From contig NZ_JACHBY010000004.1 of assembly GCF_014200495.1 (NCBI RefSeq), forward strand, positions 372,001 through 436,000: 64,000 bases of DNA. The letters run 5' to 3'. The notes beneath the pieces were generated by a model. That model saw only the letters and a list, made by a program, of their open reading frames with translations. It did not search any database and was not told where the DNA came from. Below, in pieces: positions 52,828-60,863 of the stretch. Both the position numbers and the translations under genes were made by a program. The DNA comes from Mucilaginibacter geliditolerans. Its GTDB lineage: Bacteria > Bacteroidota > Bacteroidia > Sphingobacteriales > Sphingobacteriaceae. How positions within the stretch are numbered: the stretch's first letter is position 1; the number at the start of each line of letters is the position of its first letter.

Positions 52828-53556
52828 ATGAAAGCCTTATTTATAGCTTCCATTTTAATGGTCTGCCTTTATTCATGTAAAGAGAAGGTAGAGAATCAGC
52901 CACCTGCTTTTGGAGGCGCTCATTTAATTGACACCACCATAATTACTGCGAATCAGCAGGCAAAGCTTACGCCCGAAAAGATACTTGAAGGCCTGAAAGA
53001 GGGTAATAAAGAATATACTGAAGATCAGTTGGTGGTTAGAAATACTTCTGCCCGTATCCGCCAGGCATCAACAGGCCAATACCCGGGCGCTGTTGTATTG
53101 GCCTGTATGGATTCGCGCGTACCAGTTGAGGATATCTTTCACGCTGGTATAGGCGATATGTTTGTAACACGTGTAGCTGGTAATATAGTTAATGAGGATA
53201 TACTGGGTAGCTTAGAATATGGCTGCAAGGTATCGGGCGCCAAAGTGATCATTGTGCTGGGGCATGAACATTGCGGCGCAATTACATCTGCCATTAAAGA
53301 TGTAAAACTAGGTAACATTACCGCGCTGCTTGCAAAAATTACACCGGCCATAAAAAACCTTGACAATACTTATAAGGGCGATAAAAAATATACCAATGAT
53401 GATTACGTGGAAAAGGTATGTGAGGAGAATGTGCGCCTGTCAATAAAAAACATCAGGGACAAAAGCCCGATAATCAAAGACATGGAAACAAAGCACGAAC
53501 TTATTATAATTGGTGCAGTATATGATATGCAAACTGGTGTAGTAACCTTTTTATAA
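52828..53556 (+). CDS. Lipoprotein beta-class carbonic anhydrase
   Basis: 242 aa. Hydrates CO2 to bicarbonate. Lipobox LYSC (Cys17), then a linker to about 45. Zinc ligands and catalytic dyad: Cys93-x-Asp95-x-Arg97 (ACMDSRVPVE) and His146-x-x-Cys149 (GHEHCGAI). Unlike the usual cytoplasmic beta enzymes it is exported and lipid-anchored, in the periplasm or at the surface. No SulP or bicarbonate transporter is adjacent. Confidence 0.93.
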   Translation: MKALFIASILMVCLYSCKEKVENQPPAFGGAHLIDTTIITANQQAKLTPEKILEGLKEGNKEYTEDQLVVRNTSARIRQASTGQYPGAVVLACMDSRVPVEDIFHAGIGDMFVTRVAGNIVNEDILGSLEYGCKVSGAKVIIVLGHEHCGAITSAIKDVKLGNITALLAKITPAIKNLDNTYKGDKKYTNDDYVEKVCEENVRLSIKNIRDKSPIIKDMETKHELIIIGAVYDMQTGVVTFL

Positions 53557-53873
53557 AAGCAGATTACAATAGCTGTTTTTTTAAATCTTATACCCAATGG
53601 ATGCTCTTACGAAAGGATATTTCACAAATGTTATAGGTTGGGGCTTTTATAAAATGAACAAATTAAAGAACTCCGGAATAGGGTTCGAAAAAGGTCAAAA
53701 AAATCAGGCAGTTTTTCGTATAAATAGATATTTTGAATTTTTTTGTATAAAATATAGATTTTATCTATGGTTATTGGTGTTATAGATTTTACTTATAAAT
53801 GTGAGTTTGATCAAGCGATTTTGGGCCTGAAACAAGGTAATTCATTACTATAAATGGAAGTAAATAAAGCGGT
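53557..53873. other. 317-bp AT-rich gap
   Basis: A 62-codon open frame (53597-53785) has no signal, known motif or ribosome-site-like sequence and is not called. A short ATAGAT-TTT-ATCTAT hairpin lies near 53752. Nothing else seen. Confidence 0.5.
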
Positions 53874-54254
53874 TTAGTGGGTTGTCGCCGATTCGCTCAT
53901 TACGCTATCTACCACAAAATGGGTTACGCCGCGCCATGGCAGGGTATGCAGGTATTCTTTATAATGTAATTGCAAAAAACCGCCTGCATCATGGTTAAGC
54001 TTCTCTGCTACTTTTTCATCAGTTACGGAAAACATAAACTCGTTTGAAACGATATGGCCGGGTTGCTGTGATTGTAGCCCCGCCTGTATCAACCTGCCCT
54101 CATAGGTTTTAAAGAGATAGCCCTTTTTTACAAAATAATTTAGCTGACCAGCTTTAACACCCTCGCCAAATACAAAGTAATAGCGATAGTAAATAATAGA
54201 TGCCAGTGCGATCACAATGATAATGGCAATGATAGTTAGGATCTTTCTTTTCAT
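53874..54254 (-). CDS. Small single-pass membrane protein of unknown function
   Basis: 126 aa. N-terminal membrane helix about 5-24, then a soluble domain with YFVFGEGVKAGQLNYFVKKG and KTYEGRLIQAG, a pattern I recognise from a Bacteroidota family often mislabelled 6-phosphogluconate dehydrogenase; no dehydrogenase motif is present. Probably anchored in the inner membrane with the domain in the periplasm. Function unknown. Confidence 0.75.
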   Translation of the reverse strand: MKRKILTIIAIIIVIALASIIYYRYYFVFGEGVKAGQLNYFVKKGYLFKTYEGRLIQAGLQSQQPGHIVSNEFMFSVTDEKVAEKLNHDAGGFLQLHYKEYLHTLPWRGVTHFVVDSVMSESATTH

Positions 54255-54489
54255 AATGTGATGATATAAGGTTAAGCGGGGAGAGCAGCTTTATCAAATT
54301 TAAATAAATGTTTTGATACTAAAAACAAGATGGGCAGTAAAGTTTATACCTGTATTACAGTTATTTAATACTGAAGTTTTTATTATGATAAAGCATCAGG
54401 CGTGCTTATTTCTTCATTTTGAGCAGATCTGCAACAAGCTATACTGGACCTGGAAGGGCTTTGCCAGTTTTTGGTTCACCGTAATAATC

Positions 54490-54942
54490 CTAACTATTAA
54501 ACTGCCGTAAATGATGATCAGTATGCTTATAAACAAACTGGCCTACCTGTTCCTTCGTCATTTTGCCGAAGAACCAGTGCTCAAACTCCGGGTTTGAGTA
54601 ATTGGCATATTCTTGAGTGAGGGCAATCCATTTATCCCTTTCGGCAGCAACATCACCGCTAATTTCGCGTACTATAAATGCAGGACTTGTGGGGGTATTG
54701 CGACTCATGGGTTTTTCATCCTTCAACAAATTTTTCAAAGCTATTTTGCCAAAAATGCGGCCAAGGAATACACGGTCATATTTTTTTCGGCCGAGGTACA
54801 TTTCCTCAGCCCGATTGCAATGTTTCAGCATCTGGTAAATATTCATTTTACCCCATTGGGCTGTGCTGCCTTCGTTAAGTGTGGCTATCCTGCTGATGAG
54901 ATCATCGCGGGTTGCTTTGTCAAATATGGTTTTCATGTTCAT
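54490..54942 (-). CDS. DUF1569 (DinB-like) protein
   Basis: 150 aa. Four-helix-bundle fold of the DinB/YfiT type suggested by LKHCNRAEEMYLG near the N-terminus and HTDHHLRQF at the C-terminus, whose His residues would bind a metal. Such proteins include small-thiol-dependent transferases, but the specific activity of DUF1569 is not known. Stands alone. Confidence 0.75.
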   Translation of the reverse strand: MNMKTIFDKATRDDLISRIATLNEGSTAQWGKMNIYQMLKHCNRAEEMYLGRKKYDRVFLGRIFGKIALKNLLKDEKPMSRNTPTSPAFIVREISGDVAAERDKWIALTQEYANYSNPEFEHWFFGKMTKEQVGQFVYKHTDHHLRQFNS

Positions 54943-55042
54943 TATAAGGTTATTCTACGAACCTACGATATGGTAACTAATAATAAAGGGTTGGCTCAGG
55001 ACAATATAAGGGGTCAAATGCGACAAAGGGGACGGGCATACT

Positions 55043-55576
55043 TCAAACTATAATATTGGCCCCCATATTTGCAAGGTGTAATAACGCCGACCGACGTACC
55101 TCATCGGCTGTTTGGTTTCCGAGTATTTCGTGGTCCATGTCGCAGGCTTCTGTTCCATGGGCGTCAATAAAAACCTTAAACCCGGCCATTATCGCCTCAC
55201 GTGCTGTTGTTGATAAGCAGCCATGCGTATAAAATCCCATCAGCAGCACTTCATCAGCACCGGTGGCTTTTAACCATGAACCAACATTTGTTCCTGTAAA
55301 AGCGCCGTATACATTTTTTTGAAATTCAACTTCATTATTAAAAGCAGGATCAGGACCAAAGCCATCTACAAATTCAACGCCCCAGGTACCGGGTATAAAT
55401 GCAGGCGATTCATGTGGTTGGTTAAAATGCCTTATCCATGCAATGGGTGTGCCGTCAATACGGGCCTTTTTAACCCGCTGTCGTATTACCTCAATAACAT
55501 CCAGGTGATGAGGTACCGGTCTTTTTCCATTTTCAGAAAATTCATTTTGTGCATCGATGATAATTAATACTTGCAT
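55043..55576 (-). CDS. Isochorismatase-like cysteine hydrolase
   Basis: 177 aa. Catalytic triad pattern of the family: Asp8 (LIIIDAQNEF), Lys in the VEFQKNVYGAF segment, and Cys in FYTHGCLSTTAREA. Members hydrolyse amides such as nicotinamide, N-carbamoylsarcosine or ureido compounds; substrate here is unknown. A 15-mer (55624-55638) identical to one before the alpha/beta hydrolase lies exactly 47 nt before the start codon. The AraC-MGMT gene ends 66 nt upstream in the same direction. Confidence 0.85.
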   Translation of the reverse strand: MQVLIIIDAQNEFSENGKRPVPHHLDVIEVIRQRVKKARIDGTPIAWIRHFNQPHESPAFIPGTWGVEFVDGFGPDPAFNNEVEFQKNVYGAFTGTNVGSWLKATGADEVLLMGFYTHGCLSTTAREAIMAGFKVFIDAHGTEACDMDHEILGNQTADEVRRSALLHLANMGANIIV

Positions 55577-55623
55577 AATAATTGTGATTTAAGCTGCAAG
55601 TTATAACCGGATGCAGGGGCGAA

Positions 55624-55638
55624 CAACCTGATTCTTGC
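55624..55638 (-). promoter_or_regulatory. Shared 15-mer operator candidate, copy before the isochorismatase-like gene
   Basis: Plus-strand CAACCTGATTCTTGC, identical to 57534-57548. The gap to the start codon is exactly 47 nt in both cases, and a TTGCAG motif follows 24 nt further along the minus strand. Confidence 0.6.
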
Positions 55639-55642
55639 TGAG

Positions 55643-56515
55643 TTATGCGGAGCTGCCCGTTGTTTGCCGGATGATGTTGCTTTTTCCCATTTCCCAGGCT
55701 ATCATTGCTTGTTTGCGTACTTTGCCATAGGTAAAATTGCCAACTTCGCCATTTTTACATATAATGCGATGACAAGGAATAAGATAGGATATTGGATTTT
55801 TACCGGCAGCCGATGCTACCGCCCGTATCGAGCCGGGATAGCCCATTTGCCCGGTAACTTGCTGATATGATTGTACGGTACCAAATGGGATATTTAAAAG
55901 TGCTTCCCACACTTTAATTTGGAAGTCAGTGCCCTGTACCAGCAGGTTAAGTTTTTCAGTATTGGTGCTGTCCCGCCTGAATATTTTTTGAATGAAGCCT
56001 TGTGTAATATCGGGCCGGTGGTGTAATGTAGCAAAAGGCCATTTTTTTTCGAAAAGCTGGTATTCATCTCTTTTTGCAAACTCATCAATAAAATGCAGGT
56101 CGCAAATACCACGTTCTGTAGCAGCAATAAAACACATGCCGAAAGGTGTAACGTGGTAGCCATAAAAAATCTCCAGCCCGGCGCCGGCCGACTTAAACTG
56201 TTCCGGACTTACCCCCTCAATTTTTATGAACAGGTCATATACCCTCGACTGGCTTGAAAAACCAACCAGGCCAGCGGCCTCAATAACATTATGTGTATGC
56301 TGTATCTCGGTTCTTAAATGATCGAGCGTAAGGTATTGAACAAACTTTTTTGGAGTTAAACCAACCCAATCTAAAAACATACGCTGAAAATGAAACGGAC
56401 TAAGGCTCACCTTTTCAGCTATTTCATCCAGATCGGGCTGCGATCTGAAGTTTGCTGTAAGGTAACTTATGGCTTTTTCAATCCTGTAATAATTTATGGT
56501 AAGGTCTTTATCCAT
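55643..56515 (-). CDS. AraC-type regulator fused to O6-methylguanine-DNA methyltransferase (Ada-like, lacking the Cys4 domain)
   Basis: 290 aa. N-terminal AraC helix-turn-helix pair about 8-105 (LDEIAEKVSLSPFHFQRMF, TPKKFVQYLTLDHLR); C-terminal MGMT domain about 115-285 with acceptor Cys248 in IPCHRII and FGTVQSYQQV. The Cys4 zinc domain that senses methyl phosphotriesters in E. coli Ada is absent. It repairs O6-methylguanine, and its methylated or free form may control transcription. Lies between the alpha/beta hydrolase gene (35 nt) and the isochorismatase-like gene (66 nt), all on the minus strand. Confidence 0.92.
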   Translation of the reverse strand: MDKDLTINYYRIEKAISYLTANFRSQPDLDEIAEKVSLSPFHFQRMFLDWVGLTPKKFVQYLTLDHLRTEIQHTHNVIEAAGLVGFSSQSRVYDLFIKIEGVSPEQFKSAGAGLEIFYGYHVTPFGMCFIAATERGICDLHFIDEFAKRDEYQLFEKKWPFATLHHRPDITQGFIQKIFRRDSTNTEKLNLLVQGTDFQIKVWEALLNIPFGTVQSYQQVTGQMGYPGSIRAVASAAGKNPISYLIPCHRIICKNGEVGNFTYGKVRKQAMIAWEMGKSNIIRQTTGSSA

Positions 56516-56550
56516 ACGGTTATAAAATTAAGCACTATCGCATTAAAGCA

Positions 56551-57486
56551 TCAATAAATTTTATGGTTATTGAAAAAGCTTTTAATCAGGGCGGCAATTT
56601 GTTCGGTATTATCGTCAGTAACTGCCCAATGGCCGCCGTTTAATAAATGAATTTCGGCATCGGGCACATCTTTTAAATATGCCATTGCTCCAGCGGTTAT
56701 AAAATAGGTGTCTTTTTTGCCCCAGGTTATTAAAACCGGCGGCTGATATTTTTTTAAGTATTGATGCCATGCCGGGTAGCTTTTTACATTGCTGCCATAA
56801 TCAAACCACAATTGCATAAACAATTCGAGCCGACCGGGTTTTAACATCACATCGGCATCAAGCGCGCGTTTGTCGGGGTTAATGTTGGGTGCAAGATTTT
56901 TGTCCCATGGTAAAATAGAGTTGGCATTTCTATAATATGCTATCCAGTTATTTTCATATGTTTTATTTTTAGTATGCCAATATTGCTGCAGTTCGCCATT
57001 AGGGTCTTGCGCTTCCGGAAAGCCCTCTATATAAGCATTTGCATTTTGAATAATTAGTGCCTGGATGTTTTGCGGATGTTTAAGTGCTAACCTAAAGCCA
57101 ACAGGGCCGCCATAATCCTGCATAAACAAACTGTATTTATTTATCCCCAGCTTATTTAATAGCTGGTCAATACTATTGCTGATATTGTCAAAAGTGAATG
57201 GATAATTTTCAATCAGCGGCACTTCTGAATAACCATGTGCAGGGTAATCGGGTGCTATAATGTAGAAATCATCCTTGAGTAACTGCATAAGGCCCTGGTA
57301 CATAACGGATGAACTCGGGAAGCCATGCAATAGTACAATTACCGGTTTACCGGGCTTCCCCGCACTACGGTAAAAGATCTTTAGTCCGTTTACATTTTCC
57401 CAGTGGTACGAGAAATCAATAGGTTGGGTAATACAGTTATTGCTGATTAGAAACACCAGCAGGCCTAATATTATTCTTTTAAACAT
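56551..57486 (-). CDS. Exported alpha/beta hydrolase, haloalkane dehalogenase/epoxide hydrolase-like
   Basis: 311 aa from Met at 57486 (MFKRIILGLL), which gives a signal peptide and puts the start 47 nt after the shared 15-mer; an earlier Met at 57525 lacks these properties. Oxyanion motif HGFPSSS (54-60), nucleophile elbow MQDYGGPVG with Asp124 in place of Ser, and C-terminal GGHWA His. An Asp nucleophile is the mark of haloalkane dehalogenases and epoxide hydrolases. The natural substrate is unknown. Heads a minus-strand cluster with the AraC-MGMT gene. Confidence 0.85.
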   Translation of the reverse strand: MFKRIILGLLVFLISNNCITQPIDFSYHWENVNGLKIFYRSAGKPGKPVIVLLHGFPSSSVMYQGLMQLLKDDFYIIAPDYPAHGYSEVPLIENYPFTFDNISNSIDQLLNKLGINKYSLFMQDYGGPVGFRLALKHPQNIQALIIQNANAYIEGFPEAQDPNGELQQYWHTKNKTYENNWIAYYRNANSILPWDKNLAPNINPDKRALDADVMLKPGRLELFMQLWFDYGSNVKSYPAWHQYLKKYQPPVLITWGKKDTYFITAGAMAYLKDVPDAEIHLLNGGHWAVTDDNTEQIAALIKSFFNNHKIY

Positions 57487-57995
57487 TGGTAAGCAATTTA
57501 TACTGCAAATGTTTAAAAGAGGCATGAGGGCTGCAACCTGATTCTTGCGGAATGCGAATCAGTTATAATAAAAGCGGGTCCTTTCAAAGCTTAAAGCCCG
57601 AACCTGTGAAATTTTCTGAGGCAATTATAGCACAGGTATTTCCTGATAGGGATCCAAAAAAATATACTTTGTGTAATTGCACCTTTGGGTATTGGCTCAA
57701 CAATTATTGAATTGCATTTCCGGCATTTGTGTGTCATGATGGTGTAGGTAAAAAGGTTTTTCAATAGGCAGATGATTAATTATAGTTCTGTTAAAGAAAG
57801 AAGTACTATAGAATTAATATGTATTGTATACGGGACTAAAAATCAATATGTTTCTTTTAAAGAAAAAATTATATAATGATTAAAACAAAGTGGGTATTCA
57901 GCTTTCTTTATTGGTTTCAGATTTTAAAAGGACACACGTTTTTCCGCCACAGGCTTATACCGCCAGGAGCATAATAGTATATTTACCTATACTTA
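57487..57995. other. 509-bp divergent intergenic region
   Basis: Holds the shared 15-mer and the hydrolase promoter near its left end (57487-57560). The rest is AT-rich with no recognised gene, repeat or promoter. Confidence 0.55.
57534..57548 (-). promoter_or_regulatory. Shared 15-mer operator candidate, copy before the alpha/beta hydrolase gene
   Basis: Plus-strand CAACCTGATTCTTGC, 47 nt before the start at 57486. Minus-strand AACATTTG then TTGCAG overlap about 25 nt downstream and resemble a -7 box. Confidence 0.6.
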
Positions 57996-59039
57996 ATGAG
58001 ACGCAAAGTATTTATTTATAGGTCGTTACTTTTTTTGTCATTGCTAATGATGGCGAAAGGTAGTTTTGCACAAAAGCAAGCAAAAAAGGACACGCTTTTT
58101 TCAATAACGGTGAAATACTGATAGGTGAATTAAAGCAGATAACTTATGGAAAAGCCACTTTTGATTCGGATGATATTGGCTTGGTCACTATTAAAATGTA
58201 TAAGGTGCGCTCGGCCCATACAACTATAGGTACGCTGCGTGTTGAAACTACCAATAATCAAAAGCTATATGGTAAGCTGGAGCCAACTAAAAGCAGGGAT
58301 ACCGTGTATGTGGTTGACGGTGTTAACCGTATTAAGGTCCCTCTAAATAAAATTAATTCCGTTATCGCTTTCAGGCGTAGTTTTTTTGATCAGCTGGATG
58401 GCAACGTATCAGCCGGTTTCAGCTTTTCACATTCGCCAGGTTAACCTTAACGGCGATATTAAATACACATCGCGCTGGTTGGAAACTGAATTAACCATAA
58501 GCACACTATCAAGTATAGATTCATCCCGTTATATTAGGGATCAGGAAACGGAACAGCTTAGCTCTTACCATTATATCAATAGTACTGATTGGTTTGTAGG
58601 AGCAGCCCTGAGCCACCAGCGAAACCAGGAACTATCGCTGGCCTATCGTTACCAGGGATTATTTGGCGGGGGAAACAAATTCCTGACAAGCGAAACCATA
58701 AATGCCCTTGCGCTAACCGGTATAGCCTTTAGCCGGGAGAAAAGTATTGACGGGAACTCAACCAGCGGATCAGAGGTGGAAATCCCACTTATAGTGCAAG
58801 TGGATTTTTTTAAGTTCACTCACCCCAATATGCAGGTCACCATGGACAATGCAGGTTATGTGAGCCTTACACAAGCCGGGCGTTACCGGTACGATGGAAA
58901 CATCACCTTTGCCTGGGAGCTTATCAAAGATTTCTCACTAACCATTAATTTATATAGCAATTATGATAGCAGGCCCCTCGACCTCGGATCAAGTAAAATA
59001 GATTATGGCCTTGTTATGGGTTTAGCTTATAAATTTTGA
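57996..59039 (+). pseudogene. DUF481 family protein gene with two frameshifts
   Basis: Three reading-frame pieces make one protein of about 347 aa. Piece 1 (57996-58122) starts MRRKVFIYRSLLFLS with a signal peptide and ends after KKDTLF; piece 2 (to 58443) continues FNNGEILIGELKQITYGK and RDTVYVVDGVNRIKVPL; piece 3 (to 59039) carries the DUF481 barrel-like region NLNGDIKYTSRWLETEL through LVMGLAYKF. The first shift is one missing T in a six-T run near 58096-58101, the second one extra base near CGCCAGG at about 58433-58439. Either the gene is decaying or these are sequencing errors, since codon use stays normal throughout. Function of DUF481 proteins: outer-membrane, otherwise unknown. Confidence 0.75.
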
Positions 59040-59116
59040 TGTTACCTAATCAGCGCTTAATATAAAAAATGGCATTTAAACACTTGATATAGGGGAGTAT
59101 TAGAATTTTCATATTT

Positions 59117-59149
59117 TTATTTGGATTTAGTCTAAATAATGTATTTTTG
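59117..59149 (+). promoter_or_regulatory. Promoter overlapped by a 23-bp palindrome, di-heme cytochrome operon
   Basis: -33 TTTG (59120-59123), 18 nt, -7 TATTTTTG (59142-59149, exact). A 23-bp palindrome at 59117-59139 (TTATTTnGA...TCnAAATAA, 9 of 11 pairs; inner ATTTAG-T-CTAAAT perfect) covers the -33 box and spacer. The position fits a repressor. It resembles iron-type boxes of DtxR or Fur regulators; that is an inference. Confidence 0.6.
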
Positions 59150-59204
59150 TCGCGTTGATACAAAAGCTAATTGGTTAAGCATTGAGTATCACCCTATAAA
59201 TAGT

Positions 59205-60428
59205 ATGAAAAAACTCTACATTATTTTAAGTATTTCCATAATTGTTGCCTCGGTTACCATTGTATCTTCCTGTTCCAAGATCATCCCTGGCATGATTAAC
59301 CCGCTACAAGGTTTATGCGGGCCAACAGATTTAACCAGTGCACAAACACTGTTATTTTCAAAAGGAAATGATCAGTTTTTCGGAAATCGCACCACGGCCA
59401 CCGGCTTAGGCCCGTACTTTGTTGCAACGAGCTGTGGCAGCTGCCATTCCAGCGATAATAGAGGGCATCCTTTCACCATACTAACCAGATTTGGGCAAAC
59501 CGATAGTACAGGTAATAAATTCCTCGCGCAGGGAGCGCCACAATTAGGTACTTTTTGTTTGCCAGGTTATACGCCTGAACAATTACCAGCAGGAGCGACC
59601 AGCACTAAGCTGATAGCGCCAATCACTGGAGGCGTTGGCTACATTGAGGCCGTTCCGGATTCTGCTATTTTAGCAATGGCTGCCGCAAATGTTAATAACC
59701 CTGATGGGGTAAGAGGGCATCCTAATTATAATACCATCCCATCATACGTAAACCCTTTACCTGGGGCAATTGCAAGAGCTGATGGGAAATATATCTGCCG
59801 TTTCGGCCGTAAAGCAGCGGTTTATGATTTGTTTCAACAAACTGCGCTTGCTTATAACCATGATATGGGTATTACCTCCAGCTATATGCCGTTCAATCCT
59901 TATAATTATCTGGATCAGACAGCATCAACAGTTCCATCAATTCCGGAGGTAGACAATGATACTTTTAACTCGGTTGTATTTTACGTTCAATGCCTGCAAA
60001 CACCGCTTCAACGCAATGCAGGCGATGCCACCGTACAAGCAGGGCTGGCCTTATTTATAAAAACAGGCTGCGAAAACTGTCATAAACAAACCCTTACTAC
60101 AGGCTATTCACCAGTTGATGGCCTGGCTTACCAAACTATTCATCCTTTTACCGATCTGTTGGTACATGATATGGGGCCTGGTTTGGATGACCATTATACA
60201 GAAGGCAATGCAAAAACTTCGGAATGGCGTACAACTCCATTATGGGGATTGGGCCTGGCGCCGGGAGTGCAGGGCGGAAGCTATTATTTATTGCATGATG
60301 GCCGTGCGCATAGCATAGCACAGGCAATACAAATGCATGGTGGCGAAGCAGCGGTTAGTGCAGCAAGGTTCAGCAAGCTAAGCAGTCAGGATCAGAACAC
60401 GATTATCACTTTCCTTAAATCACTCTGA
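59205..60428 (+). CDS. Di-heme c-type cytochrome, di-heme oxidoreductase (DHOR) family, lipoprotein
   Basis: 407 aa from Met at 59205 (MKKLYIILS), which gives a lipoprotein signal with lipobox VSSC (Cys23); an upstream Met at 59139 lies inside the operator. Two CxxCH heme sites: CGSCH (77-81) and CENCH (289-293). HDMGPGLDDHY and LLHDGRAHSIAQAI are family motifs. Electron transfer in the periplasm, partner unknown. In other bacteria DHOR proteins accompany imelysin iron-uptake genes; here the partners are a Rieske protein (3 nt downstream) and a porin. Confidence 0.9.
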   Translation: MKKLYIILSISIIVASVTIVSSCSKIIPGMINPLQGLCGPTDLTSAQTLLFSKGNDQFFGNRTTATGLGPYFVATSCGSCHSSDNRGHPFTILTRFGQTDSTGNKFLAQGAPQLGTFCLPGYTPEQLPAGATSTKLIAPITGGVGYIEAVPDSAILAMAAANVNNPDGVRGHPNYNTIPSYVNPLPGAIARADGKYICRFGRKAAVYDLFQQTALAYNHDMGITSSYMPFNPYNYLDQTASTVPSIPEVDNDTFNSVVFYVQCLQTPLQRNAGDATVQAGLALFIKTGCENCHKQTLTTGYSPVDGLAYQTIHPFTDLLVHDMGPGLDDHYTEGNAKTSEWRTTPLWGLGLAPGVQGGSYYLLHDGRAHSIAQAIQMHGGEAAVSAARFSKLSSQDQNTIITFLKSL

Positions 60429-60431
60429 TCC

Positions 60432-60863
60432 ATGCAAAGAAAAACCTTTTTAAAAACCTGTGGTTTCGCCTGTGTGAGCGGTACTGTGTTTGCTTCCATA
60501 TTGGAAGGATGTGCGGGCAGCAAGATGTTTACAGCCGCCATTAACAATACTGATATGGTTGTGCCGGTAACGGCCTTTCAAAACGGTCAGGCTGCGTTCA
60601 AGAAGTATGTAGTAGCCCAAAACTCACAGCTAAAGTACCCGGTATGCATTTACCGTTTTTCAGAAACTGAATATTCTGCATTATCAATGCGCTGCACGCA
60701 CCAGGGAGCCGAGCTACAGGTTTTTGGTGACAGGTTGGAATGCCCTGCGCATGGGAGCCAGTTCAGCAATAAAGGGCAGGTAAAAAATGGGCCTGCCGAT
60801 ACCAACCTACGTACATTTCCTGTAAAAGTTCACAACGATCAACTCCTTATTTCCTTAGTATGA
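60432..60863 (+). CDS. Rieske [2Fe-2S] protein, exported
   Basis: 143 aa. N-terminal export signal MQRKTFLKTCGFACVSG with LEGC lipobox-like Cys27. Cluster ligands Cys88-x-His90 (MRCTHQG) and Cys104-x-x-His107 (CPAHGSQF). A small soluble or lipid-anchored ferredoxin, probably exchanging electrons with the di-heme cytochrome encoded 3 nt upstream. Its stop codon overlaps the porin start (ATGA). Confidence 0.92.
   Translation: MQRKTFLKTCGFACVSGTVFASILEGCAGSKMFTAAINNTDMVVPVTAFQNGQAAFKKYVVAQNSQLKYPVCIYRFSETEYSALSMRCTHQGAELQVFGDRLECPAHGSQFSNKGQVKNGPADTNLRTFPVKVHNDQLLISLV

Noticed and set aside
53640..53710. Possible tRNA because of a GGGTTCGA word
   Set aside because: No acceptor stem, D-arm or anticodon arm can be paired around it.
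53597..53785. 62-codon open frame between carbonic anhydrase and the small membrane protein
   Set aside because: No recognisable motif, no signal, AT-rich composition like the surrounding gap.
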